The notes under the pieces: model-generated
Seen by the model: the letters and a program-made list of their open reading frames with translations, nothing else
What the model was told of the DNA's origin: nothing
Databases searched by the model: none
Program-made: the position numbers and the translations under genes
Shown here: piece by piece, positions 13,016-22,898 of the stretch
Layout: each line of letters opens with the position of its first letter
Numbering within the stretch: the first letter of the stretch is position 1
DNA from: Globicephala melas
Lineage: Eukaryota; Chordata; Mammalia; Artiodactyla; Delphinidae
Direction of reading: 5' to 3'
DNA length: 64,000 nt
Assembly (NCBI RefSeq): GCF_963455315.2
Contig: NC_083319.1
Coordinates: forward strand, 86,651,936 to 86,715,935

Positions 13016-14582
13016 GCTAGGACATCACAGGTGCTTATTAAAACCCTTCGTTATCTATCAATGACAATGAGGTGCTGAGTTGAGGTAAATTACCCCATGG
13101 ATTCAATCCAAAGGACACTTGTATTAATTATCAAGCTTTTAAGGCAAGAATGTTTTCTGGTCTTAATTATTTGAACTATTATTTTGTCACTACTCAACGG
13201 AAGACACCACCATATTCTTGCAAAACACTGAAAGCTGAATCTTCACAAACAAGGCAAGATTAACAAAATATTCTCCAAGGTTAGTTCTCCAGCAGCATTG
13301 AGAGGGATCAATTATGCAATTATGCATGCAACTCTTAGGCTTCCAAATTCTGTCTTAGATAGCTTTCACTAGGAATGCCTCAGATATTCTGGTGTGAAAT
13401 ATCTACATAATTACGGCAATCCTTCCCTCCCAGCTCATCGTAAGAGATTCCCTAAGCAGTGTTTAGGGGTTAAAATGTTTCCAAACAGCAACTCTGTTAC
13501 TTTCCAAAAACAATAAAAAAACAACGAACAGAAAATAAAAACAACCGCTTCTAAAACAAAACCCCTGAATCAAGAGAGTCACCAGAAAAAAAAAAAAGTA
13601 AAATGTTTCCGTCTGGGGTGTCAGGGGTGGGAGGTGTGATCTATTTTAAATTTACAACCACTTAAAAAAAGGGTTCAAGAACCCCCAAATTGAGGAATGT
13701 GGATAAAAGACTGGCATAACCCCTAGGAGAGCTCCTGCGGCCCCTCCCTCCAAACCCGCTTTCTTAAAACACATTTATTCTTTCAGCCTCTAAAACGCAG
13801 CCTTCCCCCAGCATAATTCCATTTTAAAAGCCCCCACCCGCGAGGAAACATTAATCTACTTTGCAAACAAGCGTTCTAGTCTGTGCTTTACTGCTTTTTT
13901 TCCAACTCCTTTCCCCCCACCCCCCCCCCTTTTTTTGTACCTTGAGACAAATGTTTTTTTCCCCAAGAGTTGAAAGCTGTCCAAAAACAGGACCACACAC
14001 GCCGCCGCCTCCGCAGGCCCGCGCTGTGCCCGCCCCCCGCCCTCCGCACGGCGGTCGCGGCCGCCGGGGGCGCGCACACTCCCTCCAGCCGGAGGGGTGG
14101 CCTCTCTCTGCCCCCCCCCCGCCCTCCTTTCTCTTTGGACGCGGTGGGTGGGGGTGGGGGAGGGAAGGAAACCGAGGAGTACAGCCCGGAGTCGAGAGGC
14201 CTTCCTCTGGCCGCGTCTCGGCGCGCGGCGGAAGCGAGCGGCGGTGGCGGCGGGACCTGGGGGCCCCCCGGCCTTGCGGAGTGGTCTGTCCCGCGGAGGG
14301 GCCCCCGCGCCCCCGCCGGCCCGCCCTCGCCACTCTCTCCCACAACACCTCGCAAAGCGCAGCGCCCCGAGTAGATTACAGCGCGGCCTTTGTCGGGCGG
14401 GCCTGGCTCCCGGCCAGGCGCCCAAACAATAAACAATTCCCCCTGTTGCGGGCAGGGGGTTTTCGCTCTTCACAGAAAGGATCTAGGTGTATGCTGGCAA
14501 ATATCTTCATCAATTGGAAGGAAGGGCAGGGGGCCCGGGGTGGGGGACGAGAGGGCGCTGCGGCGGGCGCTGGATCTCTTAC

Positions 14583-14775
14583 CTTCCACCCACAGTTCCT
14601 CCACGTTGGTCTCGAGATTAGCTGCCTTTAATCCCACAGCGAAGGCCCCAAATATGAGGAGGCCTACAACCAAGAACTTGCCGCAGTTTTTTTGAATGTA
14701 ACAACCCAGTTTAAATAGGAGTCTCTGAAACTTCGCTCTCAGCCACAGCGGCGCTTTCCGGCCAGTAGCTTTCCC
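14583..14775 (-). CDS. PTCH1: PTCH1 exon 2
   Basis: This 193-nt exon, the same length as human coding exon 2, begins GKATGRKAPLWLRAKFQRLL and runs to ...NVEELWVE plus one base, so it enters in phase 0 and leaves in phase 1. It encodes the cytoplasmic segment before the membrane, the first transmembrane helix (LVVGLLIFGAFAVGL) and the first residues of extracellular loop 1. The acceptor is a good pyrimidine tract ending CATCCTCAG just upstream of 14,775. The donor is GAAG|GTAAGAG at 14,582. All alternative first exons must join here because all leave in phase 0. No frameshift or stop is present. Confidence 0.98.
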
Positions 14776-16134
14776 CTGAGGATGAAGCAGAAAGGAGGAG
14801 TGAGCGCCGGGGAGTCGCGGCCCGCGCGCCCACGCCAGCTTCCGCGCACCCGCCCGGCATCCCGCGACAGCCGTGAGGGGTGCCCTTTGGGCTGGACCCC
14901 AGGTCGGCCCAAGGAAACACGAGCGGCGTGGGGGGGCCTGGTCTTAAAGTCAGGCTGCAGCGTGGCAGCTGCACCTTGGTCACAGCAGGGGCGCCCCCAC
15001 GCGCGGACTTCGTAGCATCCCCGAGTGTGACTTGGAGGTCTGGGAGGAGGGGCTGCAAGAACAAGGGGAAGCCGAGGCAAAGAGGAGAGACACCATTCAA
15101 CACAGGCAATATTCACACCAACCTGGGAAGGGAGGGTCTGCGTAAACCCCGCGATGGAGCCCAATGTTTAAGAACCAGCAAACCACGGCGCCCTTCCCTG
15201 CATGTCCTGCCCCAGCCTTCACCCTTCTCGGGGTGCTCCGGCGAGGACAGAGGCTGGGGGACGAGAGCACTTTGGGAACAATGTTTGGCGGGCTCCCGCA
15301 TCCTGATCCCCCGCCCGACGTGGTAGTAAATTGGGATACACGTGGTGAGCGTGGGCGCCGGAGCTCACTCGCGACGTATTTCCATAGCGTTGGGAGACGC
15401 CGTGTGAGCTGAATTAGGAAGTGGGGCAGCCATCTGCAACTTACGACAATATTTGTGATCGGAAGAGGGCAGCCACATGGATCTTTCCCTCCTCTCCCTT
15501 CCCTTCTGGTTAAACGTGAAAAGCAGCAGAATGCACAGGGGAAGAGCCTGGGCCGACGCAGGCGGGGGTCCTGGCTGGGCGCTGGCTGCTCCCGGCGGTG
15601 GCGTTTCCCCGGCGCTGGCCGCGGCCCCGGCCGGCCCCTGTCTGGGTGCTCGCCTTCCCCGGATTCCACACATTTCAGCGAACCTCGTAAACACAATGAA
15701 CCCGGCCGCTCGGCAGACCCGCACCGCGGATTTAAGGTGGCAATTTGTTTACAACTTTCCCTTTCCCCACAGGCTCTGAGAAGAAGTGGCTCAAAAACTG
15801 GAAAAGAAGAGGGGAGATACCCTCTTGCGAGGATAATTTTTAAGGGAGCAGAGATTTCATGCTCAACAAAAGCAAAACCGGCTGCCAAAAAAGGAAACCA
15901 CCTTTATTTCGGCTCCCTCCCCCCCCGCCTCGCTCCACTCCGCCTCCCCCTCCAAGAGGTTAAGAAATGTGGCAGTATTACAGGGGTTTAGGCTGCAAAT
16001 AGGGGCAGGGGCGCGGGAGTAGGGGGCTCAGGAGCAGGGGGCACAGGGCAGTGCCGCGCTGCGGCGGCCCTGGAGGTGGTCCACTGTGGACCTCTTTCCA
16101 GTGCTCCGGAAAAGGCACGCCGGGGAGGGCGCGT

Positions 16135-16166
16135 GCACACACACACACACGCACACACACACACAC
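16135..16166. repeat. (CA)n microsatellite in intron 1
   Basis: CA repeat with one G interruption, 210-240 bases from the exon 1B donor on the intron side. Confidence 0.95.
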
Positions 16167-16276
16167 CCTCCACCCCCCACCCCCTGCGGACTTCAGACAG
16201 CCCTTTCCTCCCAGGACCGGAGGGAGGGTTTGAATTTTTCAATCCCCACTTGTCTGGTTTTTTTTTCCTGGAAAGG

Positions 16277-16308
16277 GGTGTGTGTATGTGTGTGTTTGTG
16301 TGTGTGTG
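16277..16308. repeat. (GT)n microsatellite in intron 1
   Basis: Interrupted GT repeat, 70-100 bases from the exon 1B donor. It is complementary to the (CA)n tract 110 bases away. Confidence 0.95.
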
Positions 16309-16378
16309 GCGGGGACGATCCCAAAGAGGAAGAGGAGGGAAGAGAGAGTGGGAGGAGAGGAGAGAGTCTGAAATGCAC

Positions 16379-16576
16379 CTTGGAAATCTGCTCCAGAGCG
16401 AAGGCGGCGTCGCAGTAGCTGGGCCGGTGCAGATAGTCCCAGTCCGGCGCGGCGTTGCGGCGCAGCCCCCCGGTCCTTCTGCGCCTCCCGCCACCGGCCG
16501 GCCGGCCCGGGGTCCCGCTGCAGCTGCCGCCGCCGCCGCGGTCCTGGGGCTCGGCAGCGTTACCAGCCGAGGCCAT
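16379..16576 (-). CDS. PTCH1: PTCH1 first exon 1B, coding part (long isoform N-terminus)
   Basis: The 66 codons start MASAGNAAEPQDRGGGGS and end DAAFALEQISK, the cytoplasmic N-terminus of the long Patched-1 isoform. From what I know, human has 67 codons here; this copy is one shorter in the Gly/Ser stretch around residues 14-22. The start is fixed by homology and by GGCAACATGG, with G at +4. The exon ends in phase 0 at AAG|GTGCAT, a weak donor with mismatches at +4 and +5. It splices to exon 2 at 14,775. The segment is Arg/Gly-rich with no membrane helix. The reading frame stays open upstream of the ATG to at least 16,777 (Ser- and Gly-rich), but no in-frame upstream ATG is seen. Confidence 0.97.
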
Positions 16577-16579
16577 GTT

Positions 16580-16600
16580 GCCGCCGCCGCCGCCGCCGCG
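16580..16600 (-). repeat. CGG triplet run just upstream of the exon 1B start codon
   Basis: About seven CGG units (minus strand) end four bases before ATG. A CGG repeat of variable length at this position is known in the human PTCH1 5' UTR. The tract is therefore conserved in place, and its length may vary between individuals. Confidence 0.85.
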
Positions 16601-17663
16601 GGAACCGAGGCTTCCCGGGCGGCCCGGCGCGCTCCTGCCGCCGCTGCGGGCTCCTGGCTCGCCTGGGCGCTCGGCTTGCGAGGACGCTGCTGGCCGCCGG
16701 CTGTTCGGGCTGGGGCTCCGGTTGACAGACCTGCTGCTGCTGCTGCTGCTGCTGCCGCCGCCGCCGCTGCTGCTCACACTGCGGGCGCTGCTGCCGCTGC
16801 GGCCGCGGCCGCTGCCGGGGAGTCAGACCCTGCGCCTTCCATTGCCACATTGCGCGGGGGTCCCGAGGTCTCTGCGGCTGCCGCTGCCCACATCCAGTTC
16901 TCCGGAGAGCGAGAGCCGGCGCGTGGAGCCAGCCTGTCCTTCGGGCGCTCGCGCGGCGCTCCTCGCTGTCCCCAACTCCCCCTACCCGTCCCCCGCCCCG
17001 CGCCGCGACCCCTTCACTGCAGAAAGCGCCAGCAAATCCCCGCCGCTCCCGCCGGCCTCGCTGACTCTCTCGGCGTCTCACGGGTCGCCCGAGCGGCCGC
17101 GGAAGGTAAGCGCAGAGCCGCCGCCGCGGGGTCCGTGGGCGCCCGGTGGGTCTCAGCGCTGCCGGGCCGGGGCAGCCGCCGCCGCCGCCGCTGCTCCTGC
17201 GGCAGCTGCTGCTGGCGGTGGCGGCTCCTGAAGCTGCTGCTCGGACTGCTTGGGCTCTGGCTGCTGGGTTCTCGGTAGCTGCTTGGTCCCGGACTCTGCT
17301 TTCTTGTGCTCCTCGCTGTCCCGCTGGACCATTCTGCCCCAGTGCAGCGCGCCTCTCTCGCTCCCGGGACCTGGGGACTCCGCTCTGTGTGTGTGCAGCG
17401 GGCAGCGGCCGCAGCAGCTCCTTGATTCAATAGATGAGATGGAAGAAGAAAAAAAAGAACTCTCTCCATTTGGAGAAAGAGGAGGAGGAGGGGAGGGGGT
17501 GGAGGGGGAGAGAGAGAGCGAAAGAGAAAAAGGCTGGAGCTCCCGCCCCCGGGGCTGTCAGATGGCTTGGGTTTCTGCAACATGATTGGCTCGCGGAGGG
17601 CAGAAATTACTCAGCAAACATGACTATTATTAGCTGCTTAGCAACAGCTCACCAAAGTAGAGA

Positions 17664-17672
17664 GACCACCCA
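17664..17672 (+). promoter_or_regulatory. Exact GLI binding site near the exon 1B promoter
   Basis: GACCACCCA is a perfect match to the consensus for GLI zinc-finger factors. PTCH1 is a classic direct GLI target, and a functional GLI site in the human 1B promoter region is established. Position, about 1.1 kb upstream of the 1B ATG and near a CCAAT box, fits that site. Confidence 0.8.
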
Positions 17673-17680
17673 GGTAGGCA

Positions 17681-19050
17681 ACCCCAGTGTGTGCATCCCC
17701 GGCTTCGGGGGGAGCCTCCGAGAGCGCCAACCTTCTCGCATGCAATACTTCCATTAAGGAATGCTCCCCCTCCCTTTCTTTCTTATTCTTTTTCTTTTCA
17801 ACAGTGTCTTCTTTTTGTAAGATGCTTTTTGCGCGCGCACACACACAGACACCCACGAGCATTTGCCTCGCGATAGACACGGGGGAAAATGTAATTTTTT
17901 TAAGCGCTTAAACAATTTCAGAAATTCCTCAAAGAAAACCCTTTCAGAGGCACCTTGGCCTCAAGCTGCAGCAAATACTGGGAGGTCCGGCTTGAATTCC
18001 CAGGCCTGCACCAATAATGACAGGGTGGTGGATAGTGCGCCAGTGTGTGCCAGATTTTTTTTTTTTTCCCTTCTCTCTTTTCTTTTATAACCAAAGAGAA
18101 GACTTAGGCTCTTGCAGGGAACAACGACTCGCATTAAGATAAACAAAATGGAAAGTTAAAGAGGAAAGTAGGGACATTGGGAAAAGCCACCTTTCTTAAA
18201 GTTCGCTCCCCCCCGCCCCGCCCCTTTCCCTCTCAAAACCCCTCGGCAGCACAGCCCTGGTTTGAAGGAGTCAGTGTTTTATAAACGTGGAATCCAGACA
18301 CCGAAGTAGTCTCGTGGAGGCAGAGGAGTTTTTATTTGAATCTTTAATGCGACATAGGTAAAGGAGAAACAACAGAATCCTTTTAACAACCCGGAGAAAC
18401 AGAAATGTTTTCTCTAGAAAGAGAAAAGTTTTATTTTGGATTCATTTGGACCCCCCCCTTTTAATTAACCACAAGTCCCTATTTATTTAAAGTCTGTTTT
18501 AAACGTTCCCTCCTCAAACTGGTACGCATCGTGTTATATTTAATAGTAGCGTGACATAAAGGAGAATAAAGGCTTTGATGCTGGATTCATTTGAAACAAA
18601 TTGTGCGCTGATTGCTAGGACTTGTCCGGACACTGCAGCCAGTGTCACCGAGACATGCCGGGGATTCGCTTCCCCTGGAGAAGAAAACACGCGACTCTGA
18701 GGTGGATCCTGGGGCCAGAGACAAATTAAACTGTATACACAGCTCCGACTTTTACGTAAAAAAAATTTTTTTTGAGAGTAATTTTCTTTTGCAAGTTAAG
18801 TTCCTCCCTGAGATGGGGACCAGATCCACAAACCCTCGATTCTGTCTGGTTTTAGTATTTTTTTCCTTTTCTTCTCTTTTAAAAATTGGGTTGAACTGCA
18901 GAGGGACTCTCGGCAGCAAGTAGCTGACTGAAGCCGTGAAATGGGGCAGTGTGGCTTTAAGATGCACACGGTGTGTGTTCATTGAAAAAAAAGAAAGAAA
19001 GGAAAGGAAAGAAAGAAACCCAGATGGAGGGAAAGGGGGAGGAGCGGGGG
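17681..19050. other. Region between exon 1B promoter and the middle CpG island
   Basis: About 1.4 kb of unique, moderately AT-rich DNA with a few homopolymer and purine runs (for example poly-T at 18,056-18,068 and a GAAA-rich run at 18,985-19,018). No exon or interspersed repeat was recognised. For transcripts from the upstream promoters this is intron. Confidence 0.6.
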
Positions 19051-19560
19051 AGAAGGCGGAGCCCGTGCGACCACGTGACCCAGGGCCCGGCCGGCGCGCG
19101 CTCTAGGGCACGGAGGCCTATTAACGCGCGCGCGTGTCCGAGTGCGCCCGCTTGCGCGCGCGCCGGAGCTCCGGACTCCCCACGCCCGCGCAGCCCTGGT
19201 CAAGCAGGTAGGGAAGTCGTTGCGCTCGGCTAGCGCCAGGCGGGCTCGAAGTCTCCAGCGCTGGCTCCTGGGAGCCCAGGCGAGGCGCACTCCCCGCCGG
19301 CGCGGACGGACGTGCCGGACGCGCCGTAGTACATTCCTGAAGGCGGTCGGCCCCCTTACGTTACCCAATGCCTGCGCGGCCTCCCCGCGGCCGGCCAATC
19401 GCTGAGCGCTCGGGTCCCTTACCATTTAGCTGCCCTCTACCGAAAGGGACTGCAGCCGGGCGCGCCGGCCACCCGGGCGACCCACGCGGCTCCCGCAGGG
19501 GGTCTGTCGGCCAGCCCTCCCCGCCGCCTTACTTTCTCTTCGGCGGCTTACCCCTGCCTC
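19050..19560. other. Middle CpG island
   Basis: CpG-dense sequence with CGCG clusters, a CACGTG E-box at about 19,072 and a plus-strand CCAAT (GGCCAATCGC, core 19,395-19,399). It overlaps and lies just downstream (minus sense) of the ATG-donor candidate first exon, supporting a promoter here. Confidence 0.75.
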
Positions 19561-19700
19561 CTTCTTTCAGTCTCCCCTTTCCTTTCTCCTTCCTCTTTCA
19601 CCCCTTTTCTCCCCCATCTCTCTCCTCCCTACCAGCCTCGCCACCTTCCCTCTAGCTTTTTCTCCTTCCTGGTTTCACTGGGAGGCCCTGCCTTCTGAAT
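19423..19700 (-). other. PTCH1: Candidate alternative PTCH1 first exon ending ATG|GTAAGG
   Basis: On the minus strand an ATG (19,425-19,423) is followed immediately by a strong donor, GTAAGGG. Spliced in phase 0 to exon 2, it would give a protein starting M-GKATGRK, which is what I expect for the human 1,381-residue isoform M (1,447 minus the 67 exon 1B residues, plus Met). The exon would therefore be almost all 5' UTR, contributing one codon. Its 5' end is unknown; 19,700 is only where CpG- and pyrimidine-rich sequence fades. Evidence is the donor, phase, island and isoform arithmetic; no transcript is available here. Confidence 0.6.
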
Positions 19701-20812
19701 CCCAAACCGGCAAAACGTGTGCAGTACCCTGGGCAGTGTAGGGTGTCCTGCAGAATAAAGAGACAAAGAGAATAGAAGTGTCTGGGGGTGTTCACGAGAT
19801 CAGGAGGAGGACCGGAGTACCCGGCCAGCGCGGAAATTCAAAACTCAAACTACGAAGGAGCACGTGATTTTGTGCGCGGCTCTGGGAAGGGCTGCGAAAA
19901 TGCAGAAGGGAAGACAAGCAGCGTGCATTTAAAATGACAGTAGGTTAATAAATAATATAGCAGGAATATTGGGCCCGACACAGAGCAAGCTTAATCTTTG
20001 AGCAATATCCTGGTCTTCATTATGTTTGGTAAATAGTATAAATCAGGAAACGTGATTTTTTATTCTGGTTTTTCTCACTGAAAGGTTCTACAGACGTTTC
20101 AAGTCACACCATTTTGTGCTTTGCCGCTGGAAATTAATTTTTAAAGATTGGGGGTGGAATCCCTAAAAAGACACGTCAGTCTTTTTATATTTGAGGCGTG
20201 CTGTATAGCAAAGGTAACCATGCAGCTATAGGCAGGGTGCTCTGTCTGTACAAAATTCTTTACAACGTTTTAGACCAAAATATTAGTTTTTCCACCCAAT
20301 CTTTTATTCATAGCAATTTTAGTATAGCTACTTAGATTATGGAATTCTAAAATGAAATTATAGGCTATTTACACATAATGGTTCCCTATTACTCTCCGCA
20401 CGCAGCTGCATATCCTCTTGTTTTGGCGCTGCTACATGTGCACCATTTCAATGGCAAAGCCTCTTCCACTCGGGCTCATTTCCCTGGGTTTGACTTAATT
20501 CCTAAACGTTTTGAACATTGATCTCAGGGGTTTTCAGCTCCCTGAGCTCCCTCACCCGCTGTTTGATAGGTTAACTTTTCAGCATTTCAGACAATGCTCT
20601 CGGCCTGTAAATTCTACCCATCGGTTCCAGGACGCAATCCCCAGCCTGGGCTCTAACAAGCGCTATCTTAATCTCCCCACCCCCACCCGCCGCTTCCCCT
20701 GTGGTCTGCTTTTTTCATACACAGAGATGAATTACTTTGAGGATCTAATTGGCCTTGTTTCTGTAACGTTTTAAGAAAGGGAAGAGGAGCCAGTGTAAAA
20801 GCCTGCTCGACT

Positions 20813-20821
20813 TGGGTGGTC
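20813..20821 (-). promoter_or_regulatory. Exact GLI binding site between alternative promoters
   Basis: TGGGTGGTC on the plus strand is the complement of the GLI consensus. It lies at the left edge of repeat-free sequence (about 20,780-20,990) with homeodomain-like cores such as CCTAATCAATC and TTTAATATGCATGC. Enhancer role is inferred from the motif and its location within PTCH1. Confidence 0.6.
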
Positions 20822-22858
20822 AGGGCTGAGCCTGCCCCCAATTTGCCTCATTGCTGATGCATGTGAGTTCGACATTCCCAGTGATAATGTTGTTCCTAAT
20901 CAATCTGCCCTTATTTACATTTGTAAGCATTGTCGGCTTTAATATGCATGCCCTGTGCAGGGGACCGCTGCGCCACACCGGGTTTGTTAACTTCAACTAG
21001 TATTCTCCAGACCTGAGATGAGGCTGACAGGAGGGGCCAGGGCTGTGAAGGTGTCTGCTGGGAAAAGTCCCTTTAATGGTCTTTCTGCAGCATGGCTCCC
21101 CCGTGAGAGTTACCCAACAAGTGAGAAGCTTGATGCCTTTTCAACCAGCAGGAGTTGCTGGCCCTCTTTCTTGAGTATCCCATTGTCCCTTTCCAAGTAA
21201 AGTCCATCTCAACGCATTAATTGTCATTTTGGTCTCCCCATCATGACCCAAGACTTCATTGGAATGTGTAGTTTCAAAACACATTCCTTAAACTCTTAAA
21301 ATATGATTCCCTCATATCTTCTCTCTTCTCTGCTCCAATAGTCAAACAGCCGTGGCCACGCCACACACATCTCAGAAATGACATCTGATTATCCAAATGA
21401 TGACACTGAAATAAAACATCTGCCCTTTGTGTTTGGACATTCCAGTGATAAGCAATTGTGGGAGCTGCACTTGGTGGAGTAATGAAAAACCACGATAGGA
21501 CTTGACTTTTCACTGGTTTCCCAGATCCAACTAATTGGGTCTTTAAAATGTAATGTAATTTAGCTAATATTTGCAGAGTACCAATGAATGAAGGAGTAAA
21601 TATATCTAGTAATTTGACCCTTGAGCCATGTTATAATTTTGTCTACGGAGTTTAATACTCTTTTCCACAAATGCGAAGAACTGCAAACATTACACTAAGT
21701 GCCACAAGTATTCCTGTTGAGAGGCTATGATGGGGAGAGGAATTGGGGATTTGATGTAATATTCTATTTATGGATGGAGAGCCCAGGGTACAGGATATGA
21801 GTGATGGCCCAGAGCCTGAGCAGTTCAAAGCAGGTACCTTGGATAAGAGTTGACTCAATTCAAGCCATTTCTTGGCTCCCTAAGAATGCCTTATTATTTT
21901 CTCATTGGCAGCTTTTGTATTTGCTTAAAGGTGATGGTAGAAAATGAGTCTAAAAGGGGGAGGGAAAAAAATGATTCAGCAGTCACAGAATGTAACCCCC
22001 TTAAGCATGACTCCCCTCCCCTTCTCCCTTCCATCTTCTGTTTCCTCCCCTATCCCCCCTCCCCAGAACTGGAGGAAAGGGAACAGCTCTAGCCAACTTG
22101 TCAAAATAATGCTGCTAATTACCCCTGATCTCCTTTAATGGGAAGCTGCTCCCAATTCTACAAAAGAGTAAATGAGGGGTCTACAGCACAAACCCGGGAG
22201 CACTGGCATTTTTTGAGCTTACAGTGAGCTTGGTGGGGGGAGGGGGTGGTAGAGGGAAGATGTCCTGAGAAGGTCCCAGAAATCTCCCCATTTATTACTC
22301 CAGGTTCACATACTAGTTTGAAAAAGGGAATTAGACTTTATGCAGTGCCAAAGCTATTGGTATTCTTTTGCTGGGAATGTCACCAACTGCAGAGAAAACG
22401 TTCAGTCTACAATGAACTTGAAAGAGAACAGCATTGACCCTTCTATTGATTTCCTCCCTTGTCTGTATATCTTCTTAGCCACATGACCTTAAGCAATAGG
22501 GATGTATTTCTGGAAAGACCTAGACTTTGAACATTTTTCCCTGCGTCTCTCTCCTCGTCTCTGTCTCCCCATCTAATATATCCACATCAAGCTCTGCATT
22601 TGGCAGAAGGCACGCCATTCACTTCCGTGATCTCTGCCATCAGGTCTTACATGAAAAAGAAGCTGAGCAACATGATCCCTTTGACCCACTGCTGGAGCAA
22701 CAAATTTATTAGAGATATAGGCATGAGAAATGAAAGGGAAGTAAAACAATTCCAGCTTATTGTGTGTCTTTCTTTCATACTGCTAATCCGGTTTACACAT
22801 CACGCCTACACGTCTCAATAGGGCTTTATACACTGTGGCAGAGGCGGGAGAAAATAAA

Positions 22859-22859
<1 letters not shown>

Positions 22860-22890
<31 letters not shown>
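22860..22890. repeat. (GT)n microsatellite
   Basis: A run of about 15 GT units continuing into interrupted ATGT/GAGA sequence. Confidence 0.95.

Positions 22891-22898
<8 letters not shown>

Larger units (their letters stand above)
10354..13969. other. PTCH1 intron 2, proximal part
   Basis: AT-rich unique DNA with two L2-like pieces: 11,085-11,275 (CTGTTCCTTTGGCCTGGAAT motif typical of L2) and about 12,640-13,015 (ending GATGCTCAGTAAAC-like). No exon was recognised. CpG content rises sharply from about 13,970 towards exon 2. Confidence 0.6.
14776..16378 (-). other. PTCH1: PTCH1 intron between exon 1B and exon 2
   Basis: This short, GC-rich intron of 1,603 bases lies largely inside the CpG island. 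It carries a (CA)n tract (16,135-16,166) and a (GT)n tract (16,277-16,308) near its 5' end. Long open frames on both strands (for example 15,097-15,888 minus and 15,455-15,991 plus) reflect high GC content and resemble no known protein. No additional exon was recognised. Confidence 0.9.
13970..17430. other. CpG island spanning PTCH1 exons 1B and 2
   Basis: CpG density is high throughout, especially at 13,980-14,400, 14,530-15,660 and 16,400-17,420, in contrast to the AT-rich flanks. It covers exon 2, intron 1, exon 1B and its leader. The segment 13,970-14,400 lies inside intron 2, downstream of exon 2. The many long overlapping ORFs on both strands here are by-products of GC content. Confidence 0.85.
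16577..17680 (-). promoter_or_regulatory. PTCH1: PTCH1 exon 1B 5' leader and promoter region
   Basis: This CpG-rich sequence precedes the MASAG start codon. It contains a CGG run touching the start codon, a (CTG)8 run on the plus strand at 16,731-16,754, a CCAAT box read on the minus strand (GAGCCAATCATG, core 17,585-17,589) and an exact GLI consensus at 17,664-17,672. The CCAAT and GLI sites lie about 75 bp apart and roughly 1 kb from the ATG, so the core promoter is probably near 17.4-17.6 kb. The transcription start itself cannot be read from the sequence. No clear TATA box was seen, as expected for a CpG-island promoter. Confidence 0.75.

Noticed and set aside
13851..14631. Several overlapping long ORFs on both strands (165-256 codons)
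   Set aside because: GC-rich island with few stop codons in any frame; low-complexity Pro/Arg/Gly content. Only the exon 2 part is supported.
15097..15888. 263-codon minus-strand ORF in intron 1
   Set aside because: It lies wholly between the exon 1B donor and the exon 2 acceptor, has no recognisable domain, and is best explained by GC content.
16076..17278. 400-codon open frame on the plus strand, rich in Ala runs
   Set aside because: It is antisense to PTCH1 exon 1B and its leader; the poly-Ala comes from GCC/CGG triplet runs in the CpG island. It resembles no known protein.
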